IMG/VR virus record: IMGVR_UViG_3300032309_000331
Coordinates: 1-39,421 of that record
From: a virus
Direction: 5' to 3' (one strand)
Length of the DNA: 39,421 bases
Shown: one piece after another, positions 27,995 to 35,999 of the stretch
How the letters are laid out: each line of letters starts with the position of its first letter
How positions within the stretch are numbered: position 1 is the first letter of the stretch
The notes under the pieces: generated by a model
What the model was told of the DNA's origin: nothing
What the model saw: the letters and a program-made list of their open reading frames with translations, nothing else
Databases searched by the model: none
Translations under genes and position numbers: made by a program

Positions 27995-28300
27995 ATGCAA
28001 CTACCAAAGAAGATAAAAGTCGGAGACCGCTGGTACTCCGTCGAGATCGTCGAGACCATGCAGCGCAAGGCGCAGATGGGCCATGTGTACTACGGGGTCG
28101 GGACAATTGTGGTTGCTACTAAGAGCAACGTGACCGACAAACCGTACTCCGAAGAGGAGGTGTCCGACACCTTCTGGCACGAGTTGACTCACGCAATCCT
28201 CTACGACATGGGCAGCTCGTTGCACAGCAACGAGAAGTTCGTGACCCGTTTCGCTAACCGCCTATCTAGGGCAATCAACACGGCAAAATTCAAATGTTAA
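27995..28300 (+). CDS. HExxH zincin-like phage protein
   Basis: A 101-residue protein with a zinc-protease-type helix: DTFWHELTHAILYDMG (about residues 59-74, HELTH = HExxH) and a downstream ASN/GLU-rich helix (SLHSNEKFVTRFANRLSRAI). The N-terminus has KVGDRWYSVEIVE and MGHVYYGVGTIVVAT beta strands. Similar small zincin-like phage proteins are close to SprT or ImmA/IrrE folds. It might cleave a host or phage protein, or simply bind metal. It is cotranscribed with replication genes and has leader GGAGAAGCAGATG. Confidence 0.6.
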   Translation: MQLPKKIKVGDRWYSVEIVETMQRKAQMGHVYYGVGTIVVATKSNVTDKPYSEEEVSDTFWHELTHAILYDMGSSLHSNEKFVTRFANRLSRAINTAKFKC

Positions 28301-28533
28301 AAATTGACGGACACGATAACGCGATGGTGGGCATCGCATTTGTTTGGCGCGACAGGGCACAGGTAGCTGTGTATGTCTACGACGCTGAGATCATTTGCAA
28401 CAACCTGATGGCGCAGGGAATGACCGAAGAAGAAGCGCGAGAGTATGTTGGGTACAACATCGAAGACGCTTTTGTCGGTGATGACACGCCCATCATTGTC
28501 TGGCCCGATGACGGCGACTGGATGGAAGAATGA
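28294..28533 (+). CDS. Conserved small phage protein
   Basis: A 79-residue acidic protein (MLKIDGHDNAMVGIAFVWRD, then VAVYVYDAEIICNNLMAQGM, EEEAREYVGYNIEDAFVGDD). The YDAE.I...L...GMT.EEA.EY..FNI..A.VG..TP pattern is widespread in phage early regions with no known activity. Overlaps its neighbours by 7 and 4 bases. Confidence 0.65.
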   Translation: MLKIDGHDNAMVGIAFVWRDRAQVAVYVYDAEIICNNLMAQGMTEEEAREYVGYNIEDAFVGDDTPIIVWPDDGDWMEE

Positions 28534-29195
28534 AAAAGCCGGCATGGTCACACAGCAGCCTCAAAGACTACGAGGGCTGCGCCCGCAGATACCACGAGGT
28601 CAAGGTCCTCAAGAAGTACCCCTTCCAAGAGACAGAGGCGACGCGCTATGGCAATCAGGTGCACGAGTCGCTTGAGCTGTACATCAGAGACGGCAAGGAG
28701 ATTCCCCCGGAGCACGCGCAGTTCAAGGATGTTGCTGATGCCATGCTAGCCAAGCCCGGGCGCAAGCTCGCTGAGTATGAGATGGCGCTGACCGTGGACT
28801 TGGAGCCGTGTCATTGGAAGTCTCCCGAGGTGTGGGTGCGTGGTATTGCTGACATCCTGATCGTGGACGACGACAACCTCACGGCGTGGGTGGGCGACTG
28901 GAAGACGGGCAACAACAAGTATCCCGACCGCGACCAGCTAGTGCTGATGTCCCTCATGGTGTTCGAGCACTTCCCCCATATCCGCAAAGTGCACAGCGCT
29001 CTTCTGTTCATCGTGAAGAACGACATGGTCAAGCTGTCGATGACGCGTGATCAGAAGGACGCCTTCTGGTGGAAGTACCGTGAGCGCACTGCGCGCCTCG
29101 AAGCATCTTTCTCCAACGACGTGTGGAACCCCACACAAACCCCGTTGTGCGGCTGGTGCCAAGTGACCGGCTGCGAGTTCAACCCTAAGCATTGA
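28530..29195 (+). CDS. Cas4/RecB-like PD-(D/E)XK nuclease with Fe-S-type cysteines
   Basis: A 221-residue nuclease of the Cas4/RecB group. WSHSSLKDYEGCARRY near the start gives the first cysteine; YGNQVHESLELY is the GxxxH-type motif, WVRGIADILIVDDD and WVGDWKTGNNKYPDRDQLVL supply the D and ExK/DxK active-site strands with Q. The C-terminus LCGWCQVTGCEF adds three cysteines, so the four Cys could hold an iron-sulphur cluster as in Cas4, AddB and Dna2. Such nucleases process DNA ends in recombination and replication. It is followed by an HNH gene and a SNF2-type helicase gene. Confidence 0.8.
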   Translation: MKKPAWSHSSLKDYEGCARRYHEVKVLKKYPFQETEATRYGNQVHESLELYIRDGKEIPPEHAQFKDVADAMLAKPGRKLAEYEMALTVDLEPCHWKSPEVWVRGIADILIVDDDNLTAWVGDWKTGNNKYPDRDQLVLMSLMVFEHFPHIRKVHSALLFIVKNDMVKLSMTRDQKDAFWWKYRERTARLEASFSNDVWNPTQTPLCGWCQVTGCEFNPKH

Positions 29196-29202
29196 GGATA
29201 TC

Positions 29203-29439
29203 GTGACCCAGACCAACGGCAAACGTGACTACAAGCACGCGTACAAACTGCAAAAGCAAACGGGCGAGACCGAAGACCAGCTCGAACGCCAAAAGGCTCG
29301 CAGGCTCTACGACAAGAAGGGCGTTGACCGCGCAGGCAAGGACATCGACCACAAGACTCCGCTGCGCAAGGGAGGCAAGACAACCCCCGGCAACTTGCGA
29401 CTGAGAAGTAAGAGCGCCAATCAAGGCGACAACAAGTAA
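29203..29439 (+). CDS. Small HNH endonuclease
   Basis: A 78-residue basic protein, GTG start. The C-terminal half has DIDHKTPLRKGGKTTPGNLR followed by SKSANQGDNK, matching the HNH core (DH...GG...NL...N). Without the usual zinc cysteines it is a minimal HNH fold. It sits 7 bases after the Cas4-like nuclease and before the SNF2-type helicase, suggesting DNA processing or packaging-related cleavage. Confidence 0.7.
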   Translation: MTQTNGKRDYKHAYKLQKQTGETEDQLERQKARRLYDKKGVDRAGKDIDHKTPLRKGGKTTPGNLRLRSKSANQGDNK

Positions 29440-29454
29440 GAATTGGAGAAGCAG

Positions 29455-31011
29455 GTGCAGATCATTGAGAACAAGGCGCTGTTATTCAAGACGCGCAACC
29501 CGCACAAGTACAGCATCATCCCCAAGCACAAGGTGATGCCTGTCGAGGGTGGCTACCAAGTCGCCGTGTACTGGGGGCTGGACGAGGTGCGGGTGCTGCG
29601 CAATCTGGGCGTCAAGAACGTGCCCTCCCCAATCACCCAGCGCTACGACTGGCCCGGGCGCTACAAGCCCATGCAGCACCAGATCGACACGGCTGCGTTC
29701 CTCACCATAAACCGCAGAGCCTTCGTGTTTTCCGAGCCCGGTACCGGCAAGACGCTCTCGGCCCTGTGGGCTGCCGACTACCTGATGAAGCTGGGCAAGG
29801 TGCGGCGCGTTCTCGTCCTGTGCCCCCTGTCGATCATGCACAGCGCGTGGATGGGAGACATCAACAACAGCGTGATCCACCGCAGCGCCATCATCGCCCA
29901 CCATCCGAAAGCTGCACGGCGCATCGAGATGATCCAGCAGGACTACCAGATCGTCATCACCAACTACGAGGGGCTAGCCCTGATCGCTGACGAGGTGCGT
30001 GCCGACGGTAGGTTCGATCTGGTGATCGTCGATGAGGCCAACGCATACAAGACCAACACCACGCGCCGCTGGAAGGCGCTCAACTCCATCCTCAACCCCA
30101 ACACATACCTGTGGATGATGACCGGCACCCCGGCCTCGCAGTCCCCCACAGATGCGTATGGCCTAGCCAAGCTGGTCAACCCCGAGGGCGTGCCCAAGTT
30201 CTTCACGGCGTGGCGAGACAAGGTGATGCACAAACTCACCCTGTACAAGTGGGTAGCCAAGCCCACCGCCAAGGACGACGTGTTCGATGCGCTGCAGCCT
30301 GCGATCCGCTTCACCAAAGCTGAGTGTCTGGACCTGCCGCCCGTTATCACCATGACCCGCGAGGTGGAGATGACACCCCAGCAGGCCAAGTACTACAACA
30401 CGCTCAAGACGCAGATGCTGGTGCAGGCAGCAGGGGAGACCATCTCGGCGGTCAATGCCGCCGCTGCGATGAACAAGCTCCTCCAGATTTCTTGCGGTGC
30501 AGCATACACAGACGACCGAGAGGTGGTGGAGTTCGATTCCGCGCCGCGCTTGTCGGTACTGGAGGAGGTGCTAGAGGAGACCGACCGCAAGGTCATCATC
30601 TTCGCCCTGTACCTGAGTGTGATCGACACCATCAGCAATCACCTCACCAAGCAGGACATCGCCAACGAGCAGATTCACGGCGGTGTGTCAGCGTCCAAGC
30701 GAGCGCAGATCATCCACAGGTTCCAGAACGAGCCGTCGCCGCGTGTGCTGGTGATGCAGCCTGCGGCATCTGCCCACGGGATTACCCTAACCGCTGCCGA
30801 CACGGTGGTGTTCTACGGCCCGCTGATGAGCGTCGAGCAGTACATCCAGTGCTGCGCCCGTGCAGACCGCAAGGGACAGAACAGCGACAAGGTGACCGTG
30901 GTGCACATCCAGTCGAGCCCGGTTGAGAAACGAATGTTCAAAGCCCTCAGCCAAAAGGTTGACGACAACGGCCTGCTGACCGAGATGTTCAACAACGTGA
31001 TCAGTGAATAA
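29455..31011 (+). CDS. SNF2-type superfamily 2 helicase/translocase
   Basis: A 518-residue ATPase. GTG at 29455 was chosen over TTG 29443 because GGAGAAGCAG is just upstream. Motifs: Walker A near residues 92-100 (FSEPGTGKT), DEAN box near 191 (LVIVDEANAYKT), motif III near 222 (TGTPASQSPTD), and C-terminal helicase motifs VLVMQPAASAHGITLT and the arginine-finger region near 465-475 (QCCARADRKGQ). This group moves along double-stranded DNA or remodels protein-DNA complexes; in phages it accompanies replication and recombination genes. Confidence 0.9.
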   Translation: MQIIENKALLFKTRNPHKYSIIPKHKVMPVEGGYQVAVYWGLDEVRVLRNLGVKNVPSPITQRYDWPGRYKPMQHQIDTAAFLTINRRAFVFSEPGTGKTLSALWAADYLMKLGKVRRVLVLCPLSIMHSAWMGDINNSVIHRSAIIAHHPKAARRIEMIQQDYQIVITNYEGLALIADEVRADGRFDLVIVDEANAYKTNTTRRWKALNSILNPNTYLWMMTGTPASQSPTDAYGLAKLVNPEGVPKFFTAWRDKVMHKLTLYKWVAKPTAKDDVFDALQPAIRFTKAECLDLPPVITMTREVEMTPQQAKYYNTLKTQMLVQAAGETISAVNAAAAMNKLLQISCGAAYTDDREVVEFDSAPRLSVLEEVLEETDRKVIIFALYLSVIDTISNHLTKQDIANEQIHGGVSASKRAQIIHRFQNEPSPRVLVMQPAASAHGITLTAADTVVFYGPLMSVEQYIQCCARADRKGQNSDKVTVVHIQSSPVEKRMFKALSQKVDDNGLLTEMFNNVISE

Positions 31012-31078
31012 AAGGAGTTGCACGACGATTGAAACCATGTACACTGTCCAACCCTAGACAAATAATACGGAGAAGCAA

Positions 31079-31492
31079 ATGACCGAAACTGAAACAGAAA
31101 CGATCCCACTGGATCGGCTCGCAAAGATTTACCGCAAGATTCGCAACGAGATCACGATGCTCACCCAAGAGTACGACAGCAAGATCGAGACTCTGAAGGC
31201 GCAGCAGGAAGAGATCAAGAACGCGATGAAGGACATGATGAAGGCGATGGGCGTCACATCAGTCCGCACGGAGCAGGGCACTGTGGTGCTCTCCGTCAGC
31301 ATCCGCTACAACACGCAAGACTGGGACTCCTTCAAGAAGTTCGTGGTCGAGCATGACGCGGTGGACCTGCTGGAGAAGCGCATCGCGCAGGGCAATATGA
31401 ACCAATTTCTCGAAGAGAATCCGGGGCTCGTGCCGCCCGGGCTGAACTCCTCCTCGGAGTACAGCATTTCGGTACGCAAACCAACCAAGTGA
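31079..31492 (+). CDS. Conserved coiled-coil phage protein (Gp157-like style)
   Basis: A 137-residue protein. Residues 10-60 form a coiled coil (LDRLAKIYRKIRNEITMLTQ, then LKAQQEEIKNAMKDMMKAMG), followed by a beta region (TSVRTEQGTVVLSVSIRYNT) and a C-terminal helix and tail ending YSISVRKPTK. This coiled-coil plus small domain is common next to SSB or recombination genes in phages; similarity to Gp157-type proteins is only in style. Leader GGAGAAGCAAATG. Confidence 0.6.
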   Translation: MTETETETIPLDRLAKIYRKIRNEITMLTQEYDSKIETLKAQQEEIKNAMKDMMKAMGVTSVRTEQGTVVLSVSIRYNTQDWDSFKKFVVEHDAVDLLEKRIAQGNMNQFLEENPGLVPPGLNSSSEYSISVRKPTK

Positions 31493-31499
31493 AGCAACC

Positions 31500-32441
31500 A
31501 TGAGCAACATCACTCTTTTCAATTCCGCAAAAGCACCCGCGTTCGTAGCCAACGCTGAACTGTCTGAAACCACGCTGGCTCTGGCTGGCGGTGTCGCTGG
31601 CCCCGGCGTCAAGCGCGTCTCCATCAAAGGTGGCGTGTTTCGTCTGGTCTCTGGCGGCAAGGAGATCGCTAACATCGAAGACCGTCACCTCGATGTGATC
31701 GTCGTCAAGGCTGCCCCCAAGGTCAGCCGCATCTTCTACGCAGGTAAGTACGACAAGGACGCAGCCGCTGTGGCCCCGGATTGCTGGAGCAATGACGGCG
31801 ACAACCCCGACAAGTCCATCAAGAGCCCGCAGGCATCGGCCTGCGCTAAGTGCCCCCAGAACATCGCAGGCTCCGGCAACGGTAACTCCCGCGCTTGCCG
31901 CTACCAACAGCGTCTGGCTCTGGTGCTGGCCAACAACCCCAGCGGTGATGTGCTGCAGCTCACGCTGCCTGCTACGTCCATCTTCGGCAAGGGTGAGGGC
32001 GACAAGCTGCCGCTGCAAGCATACGCACGGTGGGCGGGTTCGCAGACTCCTCCGGTCAACCTCGACATGGTGGTGACCCGCATGAAGTTCGACACGACTG
32101 CTGAGTCTCCCAAGCTGACTTTTGCTCCCCAGCGCTGGTTGACGGAAGACGAGTACGAGACGGTGCAGGACAAGTCGCAAAGCGTTGAGGCTCAACGCGC
32201 CGTGATGATGACCCCTGCTGGCGCAGATGGTGTGACCAAGACCGCACCGATGCTGCTAGAGGGCAAGCGCCCCGACGCTAAGGTGGAGGAAGAGGAAGCA
32301 CCCAAGCCCAAGAAGAAAGCTGCCCCTGCGGTGAGCGAGGACGAGGAGCCAGAGGTGCGCAAGGCCGCGCCCAAAGCCGAGACTGTGCCTGTCAAGAAGG
32401 GCAAGCTGGCTGACATCGTCGCTGACTGGGACGACGAGTAA
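31500..32441 (+). CDS. Candidate single-stranded DNA-binding protein
   Basis: A 313-residue protein. An N-terminal beta-rich domain (GGVFRLVSGGKEIANIEDRH, then LDVIVVKAAPKVSRIFYAGK) holds a cysteine cluster (PDCWSNDG, CAKCPQN, SRACRYQ) that could bind zinc. A helical/beta core follows, then a Lys/Glu/Ala/Pro-rich flexible linker and an acidic C-terminus (KLADIVADWDDE). An OB-like core, a flexible linker and an acidic tip are typical of SSBs such as T7 gp2.5 and T4 gp32, whose acidic tail recruits partners. It lies between the helicase and primase genes. No sequence match was made. Confidence 0.5.
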   Translation: MSNITLFNSAKAPAFVANAELSETTLALAGGVAGPGVKRVSIKGGVFRLVSGGKEIANIEDRHLDVIVVKAAPKVSRIFYAGKYDKDAAAVAPDCWSNDGDNPDKSIKSPQASACAKCPQNIAGSGNGNSRACRYQQRLALVLANNPSGDVLQLTLPATSIFGKGEGDKLPLQAYARWAGSQTPPVNLDMVVTRMKFDTTAESPKLTFAPQRWLTEDEYETVQDKSQSVEAQRAVMMTPAGADGVTKTAPMLLEGKRPDAKVEEEEAPKPKKKAAPAVSEDEEPEVRKAAPKAETVPVKKGKLADIVADWDDE

Positions 32442-32445
32442 CACA

Positions 32446-32465
32446 ACGGGGGCTTCGGCCCCCGT
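32446..32465 (+). promoter_or_regulatory. Stable UUCG hairpin between replication genes
   Basis: Perfect stem ACGGGGGC / GCCCCCGT with loop TTCG just after the SSB-candidate stop. There is no T-run, so it may protect or delimit mRNA rather than terminate fully. Confidence 0.65.
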
Positions 32466-32472
32466 CAACACA

Positions 32473-32751
32473 ATGCCTTACTCACAGAAAGTTATCGATG
32501 CGGTTGCGAAGACGCCTAAGTCGCTGGGTAACCAGCTTGGGCGTTGGGCGGTCTATCACGACTTCCCCGTTACCAAAATCGCCAAAGCTCTGGGAGTAAC
32601 ACGGCAGACGGTCTACAACTGGTTCACGGGCACTGAGGTGTTCGTGGGCTATCGAGACCGTGCCGAGTTCCTCTTGGAAATCCTCAGAACATCAAGTAAC
32701 GCCGACGAGGCGTGGAGAAGAATATGCCGGGAATACAACCTCACAACCTGA
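32473..32751 (+). CDS. HTH DNA-binding protein
   Basis: A 92-residue protein with a clear helix-turn-helix: PVTKIAKALGVTRQTVYNWF, at residues about 34-53, preceded by LGNQLGRWAVYHDF. The C-terminal helix (RAEFLLEILRTSSNADEAWR) may dimerise. It is likely a small regulator, perhaps of the replication or late genes, or a packaging-site binder. It lies between the candidate SSB and the primase-helicase gene, and the next small gene overlaps its end. Confidence 0.8.
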   Translation: MPYSQKVIDAVAKTPKSLGNQLGRWAVYHDFPVTKIAKALGVTRQTVYNWFTGTEVFVGYRDRAEFLLEILRTSSNADEAWRRICREYNLTT

Positions 32752-32864
32752 GCGACGAAGAACTCCTGCAGCACATCTACATGATGGGCTACGACAAGGT
32801 TCCCGAAAACTGGGTGCGTGAGCTGGCCGAGCGCTTCATGCACATGCTGGACGACAACAAGTAA
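32724..32864 (+). CDS. Tiny acidic helical protein
   Basis: A 46-residue protein (MPGIQPHNLSDEELLQHIYM, then KVPENWVRELAERFMHMLDD). The ATG follows GGAGAAGAAT and overlaps the HTH gene by 28 bases. Probably a single helical hairpin; function unknown. Confidence 0.6.
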   Translation: MPGIQPHNLSDEELLQHIYMMGYDKVPENWVRELAERFMHMLDDNK

Positions 32865-32881
32865 CCTCACCGGGAATCTTA

Positions 32882-35815
32882 ATGACACCGCAAGAGTTCT
32901 TCGCGGTGGTTCTGCCGCCACCCGGTCACGGGTTGTATTGCGCGGTTGAACTGACCACAAAACGAAAAGAGCATAAGCACAAGGAGACGCTGGCTGAACT
33001 GCAAACACACATAGACGCTTGGGTCGAGGCCAAGTGCAACACCTACTTCGCGCTGGCGACGTTCGAGGAAGCGGGCAGCCGCGAGGCTACCAACGCACGG
33101 CACATCAAGTCGCTGTTCGTGGACATCGACTGCAACGAGGACGGCCCCAAGACCTACGGCACCAAGGAAGCCGGCATGGAAGCGTTCAACGCTTTCATGC
33201 AAAAGACGGGGCTGCACGAGCTGGGCAACCCCTACATCATCGACTCGGGCGGCGGGTACCACATCTACTGGCCGCTGACTGACACGCTGGACATCACCAC
33301 ATGGAAGCCGGTGGCCGAGAACTTCAAGCGCCTGTGCAAGCAGGAGGGGCTGAAGATCGACATGACCGTGACGGCAGATGCTGCCCGGGTTCTGCGCTGG
33401 CCAGATACGCTCAACTTCAAGGCTGCATACCCTGAGCCGCGCCCCGTGCGGATACTGCAAGAGGGTGTGCTGTTCGACTTCGAGATCATCAGCGCTGCCA
33501 TCCGTGGGCAGCTCCAAGCTGGCGGCACCCCCGCAGTCACAGCGCCCAACAACGTGGTGTCCCTGCCCGGCACCCGCCCCTCTCTTGCCCCGTCCGCGAC
33601 CAGTGTCAAGCTCTTTGAGAACAGCGTCACGCGGTTCAAAAACATCGTCAAGGCCACGCAAGCTGGCTCTGGCTGCGGCCAACTTGAGCACTTCATCGAG
33701 AACGCAGAAGACGACGGCATGGAGCCGCTGTGGCGTGGCTGGCTGAGCATCGCGCAGAAGTGCGAGGACAACGAGAAGGCCACCGTGTGGCTGAGCAAGC
33801 TGCACCCGTACGACACCGAGCGCATGAACCAGAAGCTGCGCGAGATCAAGGGCCCCTACCCCTGCGTCAAGCTCGACTCTGAGAACCCCGGCATCTGCCA
33901 CAAGTGCTCGCACTGGGGCAAGATCACCAACCCTCTGGCCTTGGGGCGCGAGGCGAACATCAACACGGAAGAGAAAGAGATCGAAGTCGAGGCGCTGGTG
34001 GACAGCCCCGTAGCTGAGCCATCACCGCTTAAGCGCCCGGTACCGCCCAAAGGCTATGCCTACGGGGACAAGGGTGGCGTGTTCCAAGAGCGTGAGGTCG
34101 AGATGGCCGACGGCTCCAAGTCCAAGAAGCATGTCATGCTGCTGCCCTACGACCTGTTCGTGGTGGACATCCTCAACGCCCACGGCGACCATACTGTGCA
34201 CATGATGGCGCTGCGGCCCGAGGGCCCGGTGGATGTGATGGTGCCGTCCAAGGCGATGGTGTCCAAGGATGAGACGACCAAGTCGCTGGCCCAGCAGAAC
34301 ATCATGGCGAGCTTCGGCCAGAACAATGACAAGAACTTGTTCGACTACGTCCGCGCCTGCGTCGAGCAGGCTGGCCTTGAGAAGCGTGCGCTGGCGGTCC
34401 CTGATCACTACGGCTGGCAGCAAGACAAGAACTACGTGTTCGCTGGCCGCATCTTTAGTAAGGGCAAGCCTCCCGTCAAGGTGCCGATGCCCGGGCTGGA
34501 GAACATCGTGTCCTTCACGGAACCCAAGGGGACGCTCGATGGCTGGCGCGCCATCGTCAGCATGCTGATCGAGAAGAAGATGTACAAGCACCTGTCCATC
34601 ATGCTGCTGGGCGCTGGCGCTCCGCTGATGCGTTACACAGGGCTGGCAGGCATGACGGTTCACTGTGCCTCTACTGAGTCCGGCACGGGCAAGTCGCTGG
34701 CACTGGAGCTGGCGGCCTCGGTTTGGGGTCATCCGGTGCGTTACCGAACGGGAAAGTCCACTTCTCCTGTTGCGATGCAGCAGCGGCTGGGTATGCTGCA
34801 CTGCCACCCCCTCATCTCCGACGAGATCACGAACAATAACCGCAAGGACTTTGAGTGGTTCCCCGGCTTCTTGCTGGACATGTCGGAGGGCAAAGGCAAG
34901 GAGCGCATGGAGTCTGGCGCTAACAAGGAGCGTCTGAACCTCTCGACGTGGTTCACCATCGCGATGCTGTCTTCCAACACGCACGGCGTGGACTGGCTGA
35001 CTGGCGTGCGCAAGCATTCATCCGAGGGCGAGCTGCGCCGGTTGCTGGAGTACATCATCGAGGACCAGCTCTCGTGGACCCCGGCTGAGGTGGAGGTCAT
35101 CAAGAGCCTGCACCACCACTACGGCGTGGTCGGCTTCAAGATGGCTGAGTACATGGTGGACAACGAGCACACGCTGTCGGAGCTGACCAATGACACCGTG
35201 CAGCGGATGTATCAGGTCTGCAACGCCACAAACGACGAGCGCTTCTGGATGGCTGGTATCGGCTGTGCCGTGGCTGCGGGCGCTTTGTGGAGCCAGAAGT
35301 ATCTGGGCATCGTCGATCTGCCGCTCAAGCAGATCATCGGGGCGTACAAGGATGTGGTCAACTTCATGCGCAAGTCCATGCGCACCAACGTCCGGACAGC
35401 GGAGAACGTGCTCAACTCTTTCATCAGCGAGAACTTTGGCAAGCTGCTGGTGATCCGTCGCCATTCCCAGAGCAACGCGCTGATGGCAGAGTTTGGTATG
35501 GGCCGGGAGGCCGACGAGAGTATCACCCGGTCATCCATATCTGGGCGTGTGGAGCACAACATCACGCCGGGCTACTGCGACTTCTTTATCGAGGAGCAGA
35601 TGATGAAGGCCCACTGCGCCGCGCACAGTTTCGGCTATGCCGCGTTCTGCAAGAAGCTAGCAGAGACAAATAACATCGTGGTCGAGTTCCTCAAGAAGGA
35701 TATGACGGCCAAGACCAAGGCCCCACCCATGCGCGTGCAGGCGATCAAGGTGCGCCGTCGGTTGGAGGATATTGGTGAACTACTCCAGAATCCGCCTGCC
35801 TTGGAAGCGGCTTGA
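32882..35815 (+). CDS. Primase-helicase fusion (AEP primase plus DUF927-type ATPase)
   Basis: A 977-residue protein joining primase and helicase. The N-terminal archaeo-eukaryotic primase (PrimPol) part shows SLFVDIDCNEDG (D81, D83), DSGGGYHIYWPL (H127) and TADAARVLRWPDTLNFK (about 164-180). A Cys/His cluster follows (GICHKCSHWGK, near residues 340-350). The C-terminal half is a P-loop ATPase of the DUF927/replicative-helicase type: ESGTGKSLALELAA (near 599), then HCHPLISDEITNN. It would synthesise primers and unwind DNA at phage forks. It is preceded by HTH and SSB-like genes. Motif assignments are by eye. Confidence 0.85.
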   Translation: MTPQEFFAVVLPPPGHGLYCAVELTTKRKEHKHKETLAELQTHIDAWVEAKCNTYFALATFEEAGSREATNARHIKSLFVDIDCNEDGPKTYGTKEAGMEAFNAFMQKTGLHELGNPYIIDSGGGYHIYWPLTDTLDITTWKPVAENFKRLCKQEGLKIDMTVTADAARVLRWPDTLNFKAAYPEPRPVRILQEGVLFDFEIISAAIRGQLQAGGTPAVTAPNNVVSLPGTRPSLAPSATSVKLFENSVTRFKNIVKATQAGSGCGQLEHFIENAEDDGMEPLWRGWLSIAQKCEDNEKATVWLSKLHPYDTERMNQKLREIKGPYPCVKLDSENPGICHKCSHWGKITNPLALGREANINTEEKEIEVEALVDSPVAEPSPLKRPVPPKGYAYGDKGGVFQEREVEMADGSKSKKHVMLLPYDLFVVDILNAHGDHTVHMMALRPEGPVDVMVPSKAMVSKDETTKSLAQQNIMASFGQNNDKNLFDYVRACVEQAGLEKRALAVPDHYGWQQDKNYVFAGRIFSKGKPPVKVPMPGLENIVSFTEPKGTLDGWRAIVSMLIEKKMYKHLSIMLLGAGAPLMRYTGLAGMTVHCASTESGTGKSLALELAASVWGHPVRYRTGKSTSPVAMQQRLGMLHCHPLISDEITNNNRKDFEWFPGFLLDMSEGKGKERMESGANKERLNLSTWFTIAMLSSNTHGVDWLTGVRKHSSEGELRRLLEYIIEDQLSWTPAEVEVIKSLHHHYGVVGFKMAEYMVDNEHTLSELTNDTVQRMYQVCNATNDERFWMAGIGCAVAAGALWSQKYLGIVDLPLKQIIGAYKDVVNFMRKSMRTNVRTAENVLNSFISENFGKLLVIRRHSQSNALMAEFGMGREADESITRSSISGRVEHNITPGYCDFFIEEQMMKAHCAAHSFGYAAFCKKLAETNNIVVEFLKKDMTAKTKAPPMRVQAIKVRRRLEDIGELLQNPPALEAA

Positions 35816-35999
35816 GAAGGGGCAGGGGTTCTTTGTCCCCTGCCTCGACTTTGAAAAGATGCGCGAGTATGGGCTGACCAAGGCGGTCAGCGAACGCATA
35901 CTTGACGCTCAAGCCATACCCGGCATCAAGGACGGGGCTGCTGGCGTGTGGTTCTTCAGGAAGCCTGTCGTTCCTCGACCTTCCGCACCGCCGCATTGA
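35775..35999 (+). CDS. Small basic hypothetical protein, overlapping the convergent gene
   Basis: A 74-residue basic protein, GTG start at 35775 with GGAGGA 6 bases upstream: MNYSRIRLPWKRLEKGQGFF, then VPCLDFEKMREYGLTKAVSE, ending RKPVVPRPSAPPH. It starts inside the primase-helicase gene and its end overlaps, in the opposite direction, the end of the large minus-strand gene (44 bases). No terminator hairpin separates the two. Family unknown. Confidence 0.6.
   Translation: MNYSRIRLPWKRLEKGQGFFVPCLDFEKMREYGLTKAVSERILDAQAIPGIKDGAAGVWFFRKPVVPRPSAPPH

Noticed and set aside
33265-33849. Minus-strand frames over the primase-helicase gene
   Set aside because: Arg/Ser/Cys-rich shadow frames opposite clear primase motifs.
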